From contig NZ_VAWF01000002.1 of the NCBI RefSeq assembly GCF_005869845.1, forward strand, positions 372,001-436,000: 64,000 nucleotides of DNA. Direction: 5' to 3'. Below are positions 38,062 to 46,418 of the stretch, piece by piece. Every line of letters starts with the position of its first letter. Positions within the stretch are counted from its first letter, which is position 1. The notes beneath the pieces were generated by a model. The model was not told the origin of the DNA and searched no databases. It saw only the letters and a program-made list of their open reading frames with translations. Both the position numbers and the translations under genes were made by a program. Origin of the DNA: Fodinibius saliphilus. GTDB taxonomy: Bacteria; Bacteroidota; Rhodothermia; Balneolales; Balneolaceae.

Positions 38062-39951
38062 TTAGTTTTTGAGATATACCATAAGGACAGAGACATCGCT
38101 GGGGCTTACGCCGCTAATTCTGCTCGCCTGACCCAGGGTTTCTGGACGGATACGATCCATCTTTTGTTTTCCTTCGGCAGAAAGACTCTCAATTTTGTCG
38201 TAATCCAGAGATTCGGGAATAAGGGTATCTTCCTGTTTTTTCATCTCTTCTACCATTTCAAATTCCTTTTCAATATATCCCGCGTACTTAATCTGTATTT
38301 CTACCTGTTCAAAAACAAGCTCATCGGTTGTGATTTCTAAGGCCTTCGCTTTAAGTTCAGGGTCCGCCTCCATGATATTACGGATCGAAAGTTCGGGTCG
38401 GGGGATCAAGGTTTTGGCTTTAACAGGCTGGGTAAGGGTAGAGGTCCCGTTCACTTCAAGCATTGGGTCCATTTTCTCGGGATATACCGTATAGTCAGCT
38501 AGTAGATCATGTAGCTTGTCAATAGATTCTTTTTTCTCTTTGTACTGTTCGAATCGTTTTTCGGAAGTAAGACCGATTTTATGCCCAAGTTCGGTAAGAC
38601 GAAGGTCAGCGTTATCCTGTCGAAGCAGTATGCGATGTTCTGCCCGTGAGGTAAACATACGATACGGTTCTTCAGTACCTTTTGTAATAAGGTCATCAAT
38701 GAGTACTCCAATATATGCTTCGGAGCGTTTTAGGATAAATTCATCTTTTCCCTCTACTTTACGAGCAGCATTGATACCGGCCATTAATCCCTGGCAAGCG
38801 GCTTCTTCATAGCCGGTAGTACCGTTTATTTGTCCCGCAAAAAACAAGCCATCCGTAATTTTCGTCTCCATACTTCTACGGATTTGATAAGGCGGGAAAT
38901 AATCATATTCAATAGCATAGCCGGGTCTAAGCATTACGGCATCTTCAAACCCGGGAATAGTACGGAGTGCTTTGTACTGAACATCCTCTGGAAGAGAGGT
39001 GGAGAAACCATTGAGATACATCTCATAGGTATTCCATCCTTCCGGTTCTAAGAAAAGTTGATGGCTATCTTTATCAGAAAAACGATTTATTTTGTCTTCA
39101 ATACTTGGGCAATATCGCGGACCCGTAGATTCGATTGTCCCATTAAACATGGGGCTTCGATCAAAGCCGGATCGCAATACATCATGGACTTCTTCATTGG
39201 TGTCGCCAATCCAGCAGGTGAGTTGTTCTTCCCGTGTCGGCAGGGAGTCTGTCATGAAGGAGAAAGCCGTAGGTTCTTCATCACCATACTGAATCTGCAG
39301 CTGGTCCAAATCAATTGATCTCCCATCAATACGCGGGGGTGTCCCTGTTTTAAGACGTCCTACCTCGAAGCCCAAATCTTCAAGAGCAGCAGATATTCCA
39401 ATAGAGGCTCGTTCACCGGAACGTCCACCACCAAAGTTGGTATCACCTATATGCATAAGGCCATTTCCAAAAGTTCCGGTGGTGAGTATAACTGATTGGG
39501 CCTCAAAGGTTTGCCCGGTTGCAGTGCGTACTCCGGTAGCTTTTTTTCCGTTATCGGTGGTCAGTACATCAACAACATTATCTTGGCGAAAATGAAGGTT
39601 TTCTTTCTTTTCTAATTCCTCACGCATGGTCTTGCTATATAAAGCGCGGTCACTTTGGCAACGGGGACTCCACATGGCGGGTCCTTTACTGGTATTCAAA
39701 ATCCGAAACTGAACGCCTGATCTATCAGCAACCTTACCCATCAGTCCGCCAAGGGCATCAATCTCTTTTACAAGCTGACCTTTTGCAACACCACCAATGG
39801 CAGGATTACAAGACATCTTTGCGATGGCATCAAGATTCATTGTAATAAGAAGTGTTTTTGCGCCTATTTCTGCAGCTGCACCGGCGGCTTCACTTCCGGC
39901 GTGACCGGCACCGACAACGATGACATCGTAATGAGGATATAAAGAATTCAT
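38062..39951 (-). CDS. mnmG: tRNA uridine-5-carboxymethylaminomethyl modification enzyme
   Basis: A 629-residue FAD protein (GidA) that works with MnmE to modify U34 of tRNAs read in split codon boxes. The FAD motif VIVVGAGHAGSEAAGAAA opens it. MSCNPAIGGVAKGQLVKEIDALGG, GTPPRIDGRSID, YCPSIEDKI and GTTGYEEAACQGLMAGINAA are family blocks. The Cys pair used in catalysis is expected in the CPSIEDK region. Length is standard. rsmG follows 40 bp downstream. mnmE is not in the window. Confidence 0.97.
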   Translation of the reverse strand: MNSLYPHYDVIVVGAGHAGSEAAGAAAEIGAKTLLITMNLDAIAKMSCNPAIGGVAKGQLVKEIDALGGLMGKVADRSGVQFRILNTSKGPAMWSPRCQSDRALYSKTMREELEKKENLHFRQDNVVDVLTTDNGKKATGVRTATGQTFEAQSVILTTGTFGNGLMHIGDTNFGGGRSGERASIGISAALEDLGFEVGRLKTGTPPRIDGRSIDLDQLQIQYGDEEPTAFSFMTDSLPTREEQLTCWIGDTNEEVHDVLRSGFDRSPMFNGTIESTGPRYCPSIEDKINRFSDKDSHQLFLEPEGWNTYEMYLNGFSTSLPEDVQYKALRTIPGFEDAVMLRPGYAIEYDYFPPYQIRRSMETKITDGLFFAGQINGTTGYEEAACQGLMAGINAARKVEGKDEFILKRSEAYIGVLIDDLITKGTEEPYRMFTSRAEHRILLRQDNADLRLTELGHKIGLTSEKRFEQYKEKKESIDKLHDLLADYTVYPEKMDPMLEVNGTSTLTQPVKAKTLIPRPELSIRNIMEADPELKAKALEITTDELVFEQVEIQIKYAGYIEKEFEMVEEMKKQEDTLIPESLDYDKIESLSAEGKQKMDRIRPETLGQASRISGVSPSDVSVLMVYLKN

Positions 39952-40509
39952 TTTATGTAAGTGTATGTTTTTATTACACTTATTAAGTGTTATTAATATT
40001 CTGTTGTATTCTGTACTCAGATAGGATTTTTATATTCTCCTCAATCCTTGATACCCTTTGGCAGGGAGTCTCTTAAAATAAGGGTTTTATTGTTAAATGT
40101 TTAGCAAGCTGCTGATATTTGTTTTCTCACAACTCTATGCCAATAAGATTCCGTTTCTTGTTCTTATTCAAGGCTAAGAGTGTATGATTTATATTGGATA
40201 AAATTGTTTGGTTCTAGCACATCATCAAGTCCGGATTGTTTAAAGATATCTCAAACGAGACCTTCAACTACTGTAAATATGAAAACGATATCACCACGAT
40301 TTTAATACTCATCGATTAGTTCTTTTAAGGCTTGTAAGGCACGGGCACTAACTTTGTTGATTTCTGTAGCACCATTAATTGCTTGTTTAAGTATTTCATG
40401 GTTCTACATTTTCAAACTTATTCTCACAGAAATTATAATGAGCAATTTTAAGTATGCTTTATTTTTTATAGGTTGATCTTTTAACAAGAGAAAAATAAAA
40501 AAATAGGCT
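39952..40509. other. 558-bp gap with a possible gene remnant
   Basis: The gap between divergent mnmG and the zinc-ribbon membrane protein gene must hold both promoters. On the minus strand, 40302-40455 reads as a coherent C-terminal protein piece interrupted by one frameshift: ILKIAHYNFCENKFENVEP, then after a +1 shift HEILKQAINGATEINKVSAR and ALQALKELIDEY-stop. I do not recognise its parent family. The remainder is AT-rich with no clear hairpin. Confidence 0.4.
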
Positions 40510-41133
40510 ATGAACTGTCCAAATTGTGACAAGAGACCGGTAGGGGTACTTCCTTCTTTTCGATTTAATGGTGTTAATTTGAAAGAAAAAGCAGCTGGCT
40601 ATTTTCGATGTAGGCACTGTGATACCCTTCTGAGACAACCAAAAGGAGAGGGGCCACTTCCAAAATACCAGGAGGGATTTTGGGTGCGCTATATACTGTC
40701 CACCATAGTGGTCTTCGGAGTCTTTCTGGGCTGGATTTTTTGGATGGACCGGTGGGATTTTGGGGACTGGACTAATATGAGCGTTTTTATAGTTTTGATA
40801 GGTGGATACTTATTATTGCTGGAAGAAGTGCGCACACATTATTGGGTGATCAAGGAAGCAGATAAGGGAGAGCACCTGAAAGAGTTTGCCAGGATGGGGG
40901 GTTTGGGTTGGTTCCTCCTAATTACTTTTTTAGTAGTGATGGTGGGAGGCCTTATAGCCATTGACTTGTATGTTGATATGTCGATACTGGGTCAGTGGCA
41001 ACAGATTTTGGCACTTATATTTTATGTGGTCGCGATTATTGGGGGAGCGCTAGGCATTTTTAGTTATTTTTCAGACACCGAAGGGGAAGAAGGGGTCAGT
41101 GACGAACTCTCATCGAATTCTGTGGAAGGGTGA
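40510..41133 (+). CDS. Zinc-ribbon membrane protein, function unknown
   Basis: A 207-residue protein. The N-terminus has two CxxC pairs (MNCPNCDKR, Cys3/Cys6; YFRCRHCDTLLR, Cys34/Cys37), which form a probable zinc ribbon in the cytosol. Four membrane segments follow: about 57-76, 86-104, 133-153 and 163-188. The first contains an aromatic WIFWMDRWDFGDW turn. It resembles the loosely defined class of small membrane zinc-ribbon proteins in Bacteroidota. It has no operon partner. Confidence 0.7.
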   Translation: MNCPNCDKRPVGVLPSFRFNGVNLKEKAAGYFRCRHCDTLLRQPKGEGPLPKYQEGFWVRYILSTIVVFGVFLGWIFWMDRWDFGDWTNMSVFIVLIGGYLLLLEEVRTHYWVIKEADKGEHLKEFARMGGLGWFLLITFLVVMVGGLIAIDLYVDMSILGQWQQILALIFYVVAIIGGALGIFSYFSDTEGEEGVSDELSSNSVEG

Positions 41134-41432
41134 AAAAGTAGTTCTCTGTAGCTACAACCCCTGGCCACTGATGGAAGATTAGCTCCCAAAAATCTGTATG
41201 CTGAAAATGTTTTAAAAGGGGGCTAGGTGATTAATTGGTTTTTATATGGTGAGATAAATTTAGTGCTTTACCAATGCATATAAGCAGCTCGTGAATGAAT
41301 GTTGAGTTAATAAATAATGAACGGAGCGCTAAATAGCCAGAGAATGGAGAAGAACTGGCGAGGGAATTCAGCCAGATGGCAGATTGATATTTTCCTATTT
41401 AGGGGCAGGGTGCCTTACTTTATATAATGATA
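41134..41432. other. Non-coding gap with traces of diverged repeats
   Basis: No gene was found. A stretch at about 41158-41185 (CTGGCCACTGATGGAAGATT) resembles 45010-45030 (CTGCCCATTGGCGGAAGATA), suggesting a degraded copy of the repeat family near 45 kb. A short inverted repeat CTGGC / GCCAG sits near 41355-41378. Confidence 0.35.
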
Positions 41433-42221
41433 TTAAATTAGTGAGTTTATAAGTGGGTAAATATTATCAATCAACCAATCTGATGAAGTAAGCCACCAGT
41501 CTGATTCAGCAGCCCATATAAACCGACTAAGTTTTACAAGTAAAAATCCGAGTCCTATCCAATAGACTTTATGGATGCTTCCTCGTTTCCACCGATCATA
41601 GCCCATAGCAATAAATACGGGTGAAAGACTCATTAAAACTAAAACTAAGAAACCTTCAGGCATCCCAATTTCTCTTGCAATTCGAGCAACAGGAGCTTCC
41701 ATAAGTGATGCCGTAGCCAATACCATAAAGCGTTTATGTATTGCAGGATTTTTGCGATATAAAATTGCAGCAGCAAGTAGAATAGCAAATGCCAACAGAT
41801 CGCCGAGGGAGGCTATTAGTGGGACAGCATAATTTTGGGTCTGATGGTCTTCTCCAACACCGGGAGCAATAACAGCAAAGGTTACGATAAACCCAAGAAT
41901 CAGAAGAAGGATCCCCCAAGGAATTCCGAAATAGCTTCCGATTTGTTGATGAAAATTGATGTTACCTTTGGAGGCTAGAACCGATTGACCAAGAAAAAGT
42001 ACCAACCATGCACCAAAGACAACAACATGAACATGAATTAACCAATGGGCATCCAGTGTACCAAAAAAGAAAGGGCCAAAATAATTGTTCCAAAAACCAA
42101 TAATCGCGATCACAATCATAAACAGGGCTAACCCAATATAAAAATAACTATCTATGATTGGTTTTGAATCGTTATCAACAATACTATCCACTTTTTGGGA
42201 AGTTTGATTACCCATAATCAC
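41433..42221 (-). CDS. Seven-helix membrane protein, function unknown
   Basis: A 262-residue integral membrane protein with about seven helices after a hydrophilic 24-residue N-terminus: near 27-45, 60-83, 97-120, 134-154, 163-181, 187-205 and 217-235. Histidines in HWLIHVHVVVFGAWLVLF (helix 2) and INFHQQIG, plus a later KRFMVLATASLMEAPVARI, recall haem-binding or DUF2306-like proteins. I cannot assign it to a family. A monocistronic gene with about 220 bp of non-coding sequence upstream; at its 3' end, 299 bp separates it from the convergent zinc-ribbon gene. Confidence 0.7.
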   Translation of the reverse strand: MIMGNQTSQKVDSIVDNDSKPIIDSYFYIGLALFMIVIAIIGFWNNYFGPFFFGTLDAHWLIHVHVVVFGAWLVLFLGQSVLASKGNINFHQQIGSYFGIPWGILLLILGFIVTFAVIAPGVGEDHQTQNYAVPLIASLGDLLAFAILLAAAILYRKNPAIHKRFMVLATASLMEAPVARIAREIGMPEGFLVLVLMSLSPVFIAMGYDRWKRGSIHKVYWIGLGFLLVKLSRFIWAAESDWWLTSSDWLIDNIYPLINSLI

Positions 42222-42442
42222 CCCTCTATTTACTCTTGTCTTGATGACTCCTGTCTTTACAAATAAATATAATTAATAAAATGTTGTTAAAGGGAGGCAG
42301 AAAAGCAAATTAGGGGGGGCTTGGAACATCACGTATAAGCTGCAGGCGCAGAAATGTTGAATTATCAATTATCTAAAACTGATTTTTAAAGCCAAGCACA
42401 AACGATGGGCGGACGCGTTAATGCTGAGATTAGCTGTCGGAC

Positions 42443-42862
42443 TTAATGATTATTTAGCATTTTACTCTTTATGAGTTCAAAATCATGCTTAGCTATTTCT
42501 AAAAATCCGTTTATTAATTTATATCCCCAATTATTGACGTCATCCACAAAGAGTAATTTTTCAAGAAGGGGGTGTATTTTTAATTCCCCACAATCCCAAA
42601 AATCTACGTCCCTTCGATAAGGTTTAAAATTAGTGTGCAACTGCTTTTGATATATTTCTCTCTATTTAACGAAACCAATTGCTGTAAACTTTTGATAAAA
42701 GATATTGGATCTAAGCTTCTGTTTGGAAGAATAAAAGATAATTCCATCACCAGTATTCATTTTTGCTAAGGGCCATTTCTTACCATGGCAAGCCTGACAA
42801 AACTCTCCTTCTTTTGCAGCTTGAACATGCTCTTTAGAAGCGACAATGATCCAATATTTCAT
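42443..42862 (-). pseudogene. EVE-domain protein with in-frame TAG
   Basis: A 139-codon EVE (PUA-like) domain gene. The first 66 codons (MKYWIIVASKEHVQAAKEGE ... FTAIGFVK) and the rest (REIYQKQLHTNFKPYRRD ... WGYKLINGFLEIAKHDFELI) are in one frame, separated by one TAG at 42662-42664. EVE domains bind modified bases in RNA or DNA, and the aromatic pocket residues (WII, FYSS, WGYKL) are present. Everything except the single nonsense codon looks intact, so inactivation is recent or the base is a sequence error. It lies 9 bp after the ABM gene in the same direction. Confidence 0.88.
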
Positions 42863-42871
42863 GATGGAAAA

Positions 42872-43195
42872 TTAAATTGAAATAGAATCAACTACTTTTG
42901 TCTGAATCGGGTCGAAGCTTTTCACAAGTTCTTCTGCTTCTTTCATATGAGAAATAGCAGCAGAATTGTACAACATTTTTTCAAAATGCTCTTGGCTTTC
43001 TCACTGGGCATAATTGACTACCCGTTCCCCATCCCCACTTTGATGAATGCTTGCTGAGATAAAACCGGGCAGATTGCTCATGGTCTCGTCGGTAGCTTCA
43101 ATGAGTAGATCAACAAGTTCTTTTTGGTTGGCCGGATCGACATAAAAACCATTAATTAAGGTGAAGACATCTTCATTTTGATCAATGGTGATCAT
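42872..43195 (-). pseudogene. ABM-type monooxygenase-like protein with in-frame TGA
   Basis: A 107-codon antibiotic-biosynthesis-monooxygenase (ABM) ferredoxin-fold gene. It starts MITIDQNEDVFTLINGFYVD, with PGFISASIHQSGDGERVVNYAQ before a TGA at 43001-43003. Reading on gives ESQEHFEKMLYNSAAISHMKEA in the same frame. In the family the codon after NYAQ is a conserved Trp (yaqW), so this is TGG changed to TGA. ABM proteins act on quinones, haem or aromatic compounds, which fits the detox genes nearby. It is divergent from the marR-like pseudogene across a strong operator palindrome. Confidence 0.88.
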
Positions 43196-43222
43196 AGATA
43201 TTAAATAAATTTCAAGCTATGT

Positions 43223-43260
43223 TATCAGCACACTGGTATTATAGTATCAGTGTGCTGATA
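43223..43260. promoter_or_regulatory. 13-bp-arm operator palindrome
   Basis: TATCAGCACACTG (43223-43235) and CAGTGTGCTGATA (43248-43260) are a perfect inverted repeat separated by 12 bp (GTATTATAGTAT, which itself looks like a -10 region). It fills the divergent promoter between the ABM gene and the MarR gene, so it is the probable MarR operator and would repress both. Confidence 0.8.
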
Positions 43261-43275
43261 TTTCAATAATTAATT

Positions 43276-43699
43276 ATGGTTGATCAACAGTTAGGATATG
43301 TGATTAAACGTGTGCAACAATTGTTGCGCACACGGATGGATGAAAAATTGGATGTTGTTGGAGTAACAACACCTCAATATGCCGCATTAAGTATTTTGGA
43401 AGAAGATCAAGGGCTGTCAAATGCTGAATTAGCACGTCGCTGTTTTTTAACGCCCCAAACGATGCACAAAATTATAGTTGGGCTGGAATCAAAAAGGATT
43501 GGTTGAAAGAAAATCAGATCCTTCTCATGGAAGGAAAATCAATACTCTTATAACTTCAGAAGGAAAGAAGTTACTCAAAAAGGCATACACGATAGTGCAA
43601 AATATCGAAGATGAAATGACAAGTCATTTAACGCAAAAAGAGATTAAACAAACCAGAAAAAATTTAGAAAAGTGCATTAAACCACTCGAGGATAGCTAA
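43276..43699 (+). pseudogene. MarR-family regulator with +1 frameshift
   Basis: A MarR winged-helix gene of about 141 codons, broken by one extra A in a five-A run (43491-43495). Frame 1 gives VDQQLGYVIKRVQQLLRTRM, GVTTPQYAALSILEED, LARRCFLTPQTMHKIIVGLESK and then stops at 43504. The next frame carries on with GLVERKSDPSHGRKINTLIT and the C-terminal dimer helix. The break falls just after the recognition helix, before the wing. Removing one A restores a full-length protein. Its operator lies just upstream. Confidence 0.9.
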
Positions 43700-43719
43700 C
43701 GAATTGGCGCATAATAGGC
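43695..43719. repeat. 25-bp repeat, copy 1
   Basis: GCTAACGAATTGGCGCATAA followed by TAGGC matches 51869-51893 at 21 of 25 positions, in direct orientation. It starts at the stop codon of the MarR pseudogene. The pair brackets the 8.2-kb block 43.7-51.9 kb. Confidence 0.6.
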
Positions 43720-43833
43720 GTAACAGGATCCTGATAAAATACATATTTTGAATGTTGCTCCCCCAAAAGCAAAGGACGCAGTCCCGCGATGAGTTGTGTT
43801 TGACTTAATGCGGGGGGATGTGGATCGAGGTCT

Positions 43834-44865
43834 TTATTTAGTGCTGAAGACAAAATGACTCAAAAATAACTGTGCGAAAAGTGACTTTTCAACTTTTGCT
43901 TCATCGAGTGGATTGCCCCACCATAATCCTTCGCTGTTTGCCAGTAAAATGAAGGTTAGGTTTCGTTCAGGCACTTTCAGATAGAGGGCGGAAAATCCGG
44001 CTTTTTCATCCCATCCGTAATGCCAGATAAGTTTCTCGCCCTTGTAATCCTGCACGTACCAGCCAAATGCATAGGGAAGCTTGGTACCATCGGGAGCCTC
44101 TGCGGGCGTGAAGAGTTTTTCCATTAGCTGATCAGAGCCAAGCGTGCCGGTGTCGAGGGCAATATCATATTTGGCAAGATCATGGACCGTTGAGATGATA
44201 CCCGCTCCACCGGCCAGATGGCGTTCCAGGTGCTTTTTCCTGGAGAATCCACCATCGCTATATTCAAATCCTTGTGCCATATCAAAAAATACGAGTGCCT
44301 TTTCGCGCTGCCACATGCTGGACATCGTTCGATCCATGTCTGCAGGTCCCAGAATATTCTCCTGAATAAATCGTGCCATGGTGTTTTGGCGCCCTTCAGC
44401 AGCTGCGATCGGATTTCCGTACACATATTCAATGTAGCGGGAAAGCCGGGAATACATAATGGGATTGTATAAAAACTGGGTTCCCGGTTCTCCATTGACG
44501 GTGTGGTTGAGGACGTTCCAGATAGTGATCGCCGTATCACAGTGGAGATTCTCGCCAAAAATAATGTTGGAATTTGAAAGCCGCCCGCAAAAACTGTCCC
44601 AGCCAGGCATATCGTTAATCCTATTGTGTAGGTTAATTACGCTTTCTTCTTCAAGCTGAAGAAATAGTAGTCCCAGAAATGTTTTCGTGACTGATGCAAT
44701 CCAGAATGGAGTGTCAGCCGTAACAGCTTTAAATGTTGCGCCATCACCGGTATCAAAATGAGAGCTGCCAAAGCCTGTTGACCATGCAATATCCTGATCT
44801 TTAACCACGGCAGCAGCAAGGCCCGGAATATGATTCGCCTTTCGCAAAGATAAGGTATCGCACAA
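43834..44865 (-). pseudogene. Class C beta-lactamase-like serine hydrolase, 5' end lost
   Basis: A serine hydrolase of the beta-lactamase/D-alanyl-D-alanine peptidase fold. The SxxK catalytic motif is in PFWIASVTKTFLGLLF (about 51-66) and the HxG-type third motif in WHYGWDEKAGFSALY (about 290-304). The usual YxN motif is YNPIMYSR or nearby. There is no signal peptide or ATG: the frame continues upstream of 44865 through VTATEPLLNPYYLCDT to a TAA without a good start, so the first 30-60 residues appear to be missing. The 5' end runs into the hairpin/repeat region, which suggests a rearrangement removed them. Confidence 0.7.
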
Positions 44866-44983
44866 ATAGTATGGATTTAGTAATGGTTCTGTGGCTGTTA
44901 CGAAGAGTTATAAATGAAGTTGCAGTTTATTCGGTGCCGGATTGGGACATCGGTTGGCTGGCCGGTTAAAGATCTGGGATGGT

Positions 44984-45048
44984 TCCCGATAAGTGTCGGG
45001 AGCAGCTTCTGCCCATTGGCGGAAGATAAGTTCCGACAGCCGTCGGAA
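44984..45048. repeat. Three tandem hairpins (REP-like)
   Basis: TCCCGA / TCGGGA (44984-45001), CTTCTGCC / GGCGGAAG with one G-U pair (45006-45025) and TTCCGAC / GTCGGAA (45031-45048) lie end to end. They are embedded in the 572-bp non-coding stretch between the serine hydrolase and the IS110 relic. Confidence 0.65.
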
Positions 45049-45050
45049 TG

Positions 45051-45180
45051 TGGATGCCGGCAGGTAATCCGAGCGTGATCAACGAACCCGGTCGCCAGCT
45101 ACAGGTTATGGTTGTAGAATTTAAAAGATAAGTGATAAAACAACCTGGGTGAGGACTGTCTGCTTAACATTTTCCTTTTT
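45051..45180. repeat. Diverged 130-bp repeat, copy A
   Basis: It starts TGGATGCCGGCAGGTAATCC and ends GGTGAGGACTGTCTGCTTAA then CATTTTCCTTTTT. It matches 52236-52367 well at both ends, with a looser middle. It lies directly before the IS110 left-end region. Confidence 0.75.
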
Positions 45181-45270
45181 ACTCTAGTTTCTCTTTGAAA
45201 GAGGTCGCTTATAAACGATGTATTAGTTGATGGTTAAAAGCGTATCTTTCCAGTGCATTGACGGTTCAGG

Positions 45271-45408
45271 GACGAGGTCAGAACCATTCCTTTTTTGAGC
45301 GATAGGCTCAACCCTTTATTTGGTGGCTTCGTCCTTTCTGAATCCAGACTCAAATAGAAATTTAGCCCCGGGGCCAATAGAGTTAATGAGATACGGTTCG
45401 AATGAACC
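45271..45408 (+). ncRNA. Possible IS110 bridge-RNA relic
   Basis: Between repeat A and the IS110 transposase start, the sequence folds into two loop-bearing domains. Domain 1: a 10-bp lower stem GACGAGGTCA (45271-45280) / TGGCTTCGTC (45324-45333, two G-U pairs), a large internal loop, then an apical hairpin TTGAGC / GCTCAA (45295-45311). Domain 2: GACTC / GAGTT (45347-45384) around the GC-rich GCCCCGGGGC, followed by a GGTTC / GAACC hairpin (45395-45408). IS110 elements encode a bridge RNA with two internal binding loops upstream of the recombinase. The match is architectural only, and the element is dead. Confidence 0.5.
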
Positions 45409-45443
45409 TCAACGCTTAACCCATAAGCATAACCGAGGAAGAT

Positions 45444-46330
45444 ATGGACTTCATGTATTTTATTGGTATCGATGTAAGTAAAGATTCCCTGCAATGGGAC
45501 CTGGTAAGACTACAAGCCGAGGTTATGGACGAACGAGAACCCCCAAATGAGGCTTCTGAAGCCATAGTCTTGTCAGGGAGTGGATTCGAGTGCATAAGAT
45601 AGCTCTTGCACATTGTTTGTTTTGCCTGGAACCGACCGGGCCTTATTCCCATCAAATAAAACAAACATTGTTGTCAAGGGAAGCGCACCTGTGGGAGGCC
45701 TCTCCGTTAAGTATTCATTTGAGTAAAGGACTGATTCGAGGAAAGTCTGATCCGTAAGATGCCCGCCAAATTGCCGTATATGTGCTGCGTTACCGAGATT
45801 AAGTGCGGTTGGTCGTCTCCGAAAGTACCAATATCGAGAGCTTACGTCACTTGTTAGGACTACGCCAATTGCTTGTAGATGATCGTAGCAAATACCGGCA
45901 ACGATTGTGAGAGCTTTCGCTCAACTGGGATCCGCAAGTAGCTGTTGTGCTTCGAAAAAGTCATTCCCTTATTATTACTCAGATAGAGTAGCAAATTAGG
46001 AATATTGAAGCGAATATTGATCATCTGGTCGCCCAGAATCTGGAGCTAAACGATCAGTTCCAGTTGCTACAAAGTATTGAAGGCATCGGTCCGATCTTGG
46101 CCTTAACGCTTATGGTGGTTACCGTGGGGGATACTCGGTTAAAAAATCCTCGAAAACTAGTTTGTTATGCCGGAGTAGTTCCGTTTGAATACAGTTCCGG
46201 GCGCCAGGTATCTTCTCGACGGAAAATATCCCATCGGGCGAATAAAGCGTTAAAGAAGAAACTACATAATAAGTTAATCCACCGAATATACGCGGTCATA
46301 AAACGAGGAACGCCCTATGTGAAATATTAG
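45444..46330 (+). mobile_element. IS110-family element, degenerate transposase
   Basis: A DEDD-type IS110 recombinase with several lesions. The start MDFMYFIGIDVSKDSLQWDL carries the first RuvC-like Asp. After an in-frame TAG at 45600 the frame shifts to CLEPTGPYSHQIKQTLLSR, GLIRGKSDP-stop-DARQIAVYVLRYRD and further stops. The C-terminal domain reads QSIEGIGPILALTLMVVTVG, NPRKLVCYAGVVPFEYSSGR and SHRANKALKKKLHN, then jumps straight to KLIHRIYAVIKRGTPYVK. About 30-45 residues containing the catalytic serine-loop helices are missing at that junction. The copy is clearly inactive. Confidence 0.92.
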
Positions 46331-46418
46331 AATAACTTGATTCTAACATAGAAATAAAGGGGTTAGCTGTAAATTAATTTTTGGTACGGTAATGTTAGAT
46401 TAGATATTGGATAATTAT

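Noticed and set aside
42443-43195. Genetic-code change explaining the in-frame TAG and TGA
   Set aside because: TAG, TGA and TAA all end apparently normal genes in the window, e.g. rpmG (TAG), the response regulator (TGA) and purM-neighbour (TAA). Single lesions or sequence errors are simpler.
45395-45408. GGTTCGAATGAACC as a tRNA T-arm
   Set aside because: It contains a TTCGAAT-like loop, but no acceptor, D or anticodon arm is present around it. It fits better as one hairpin of the IS110 leader.
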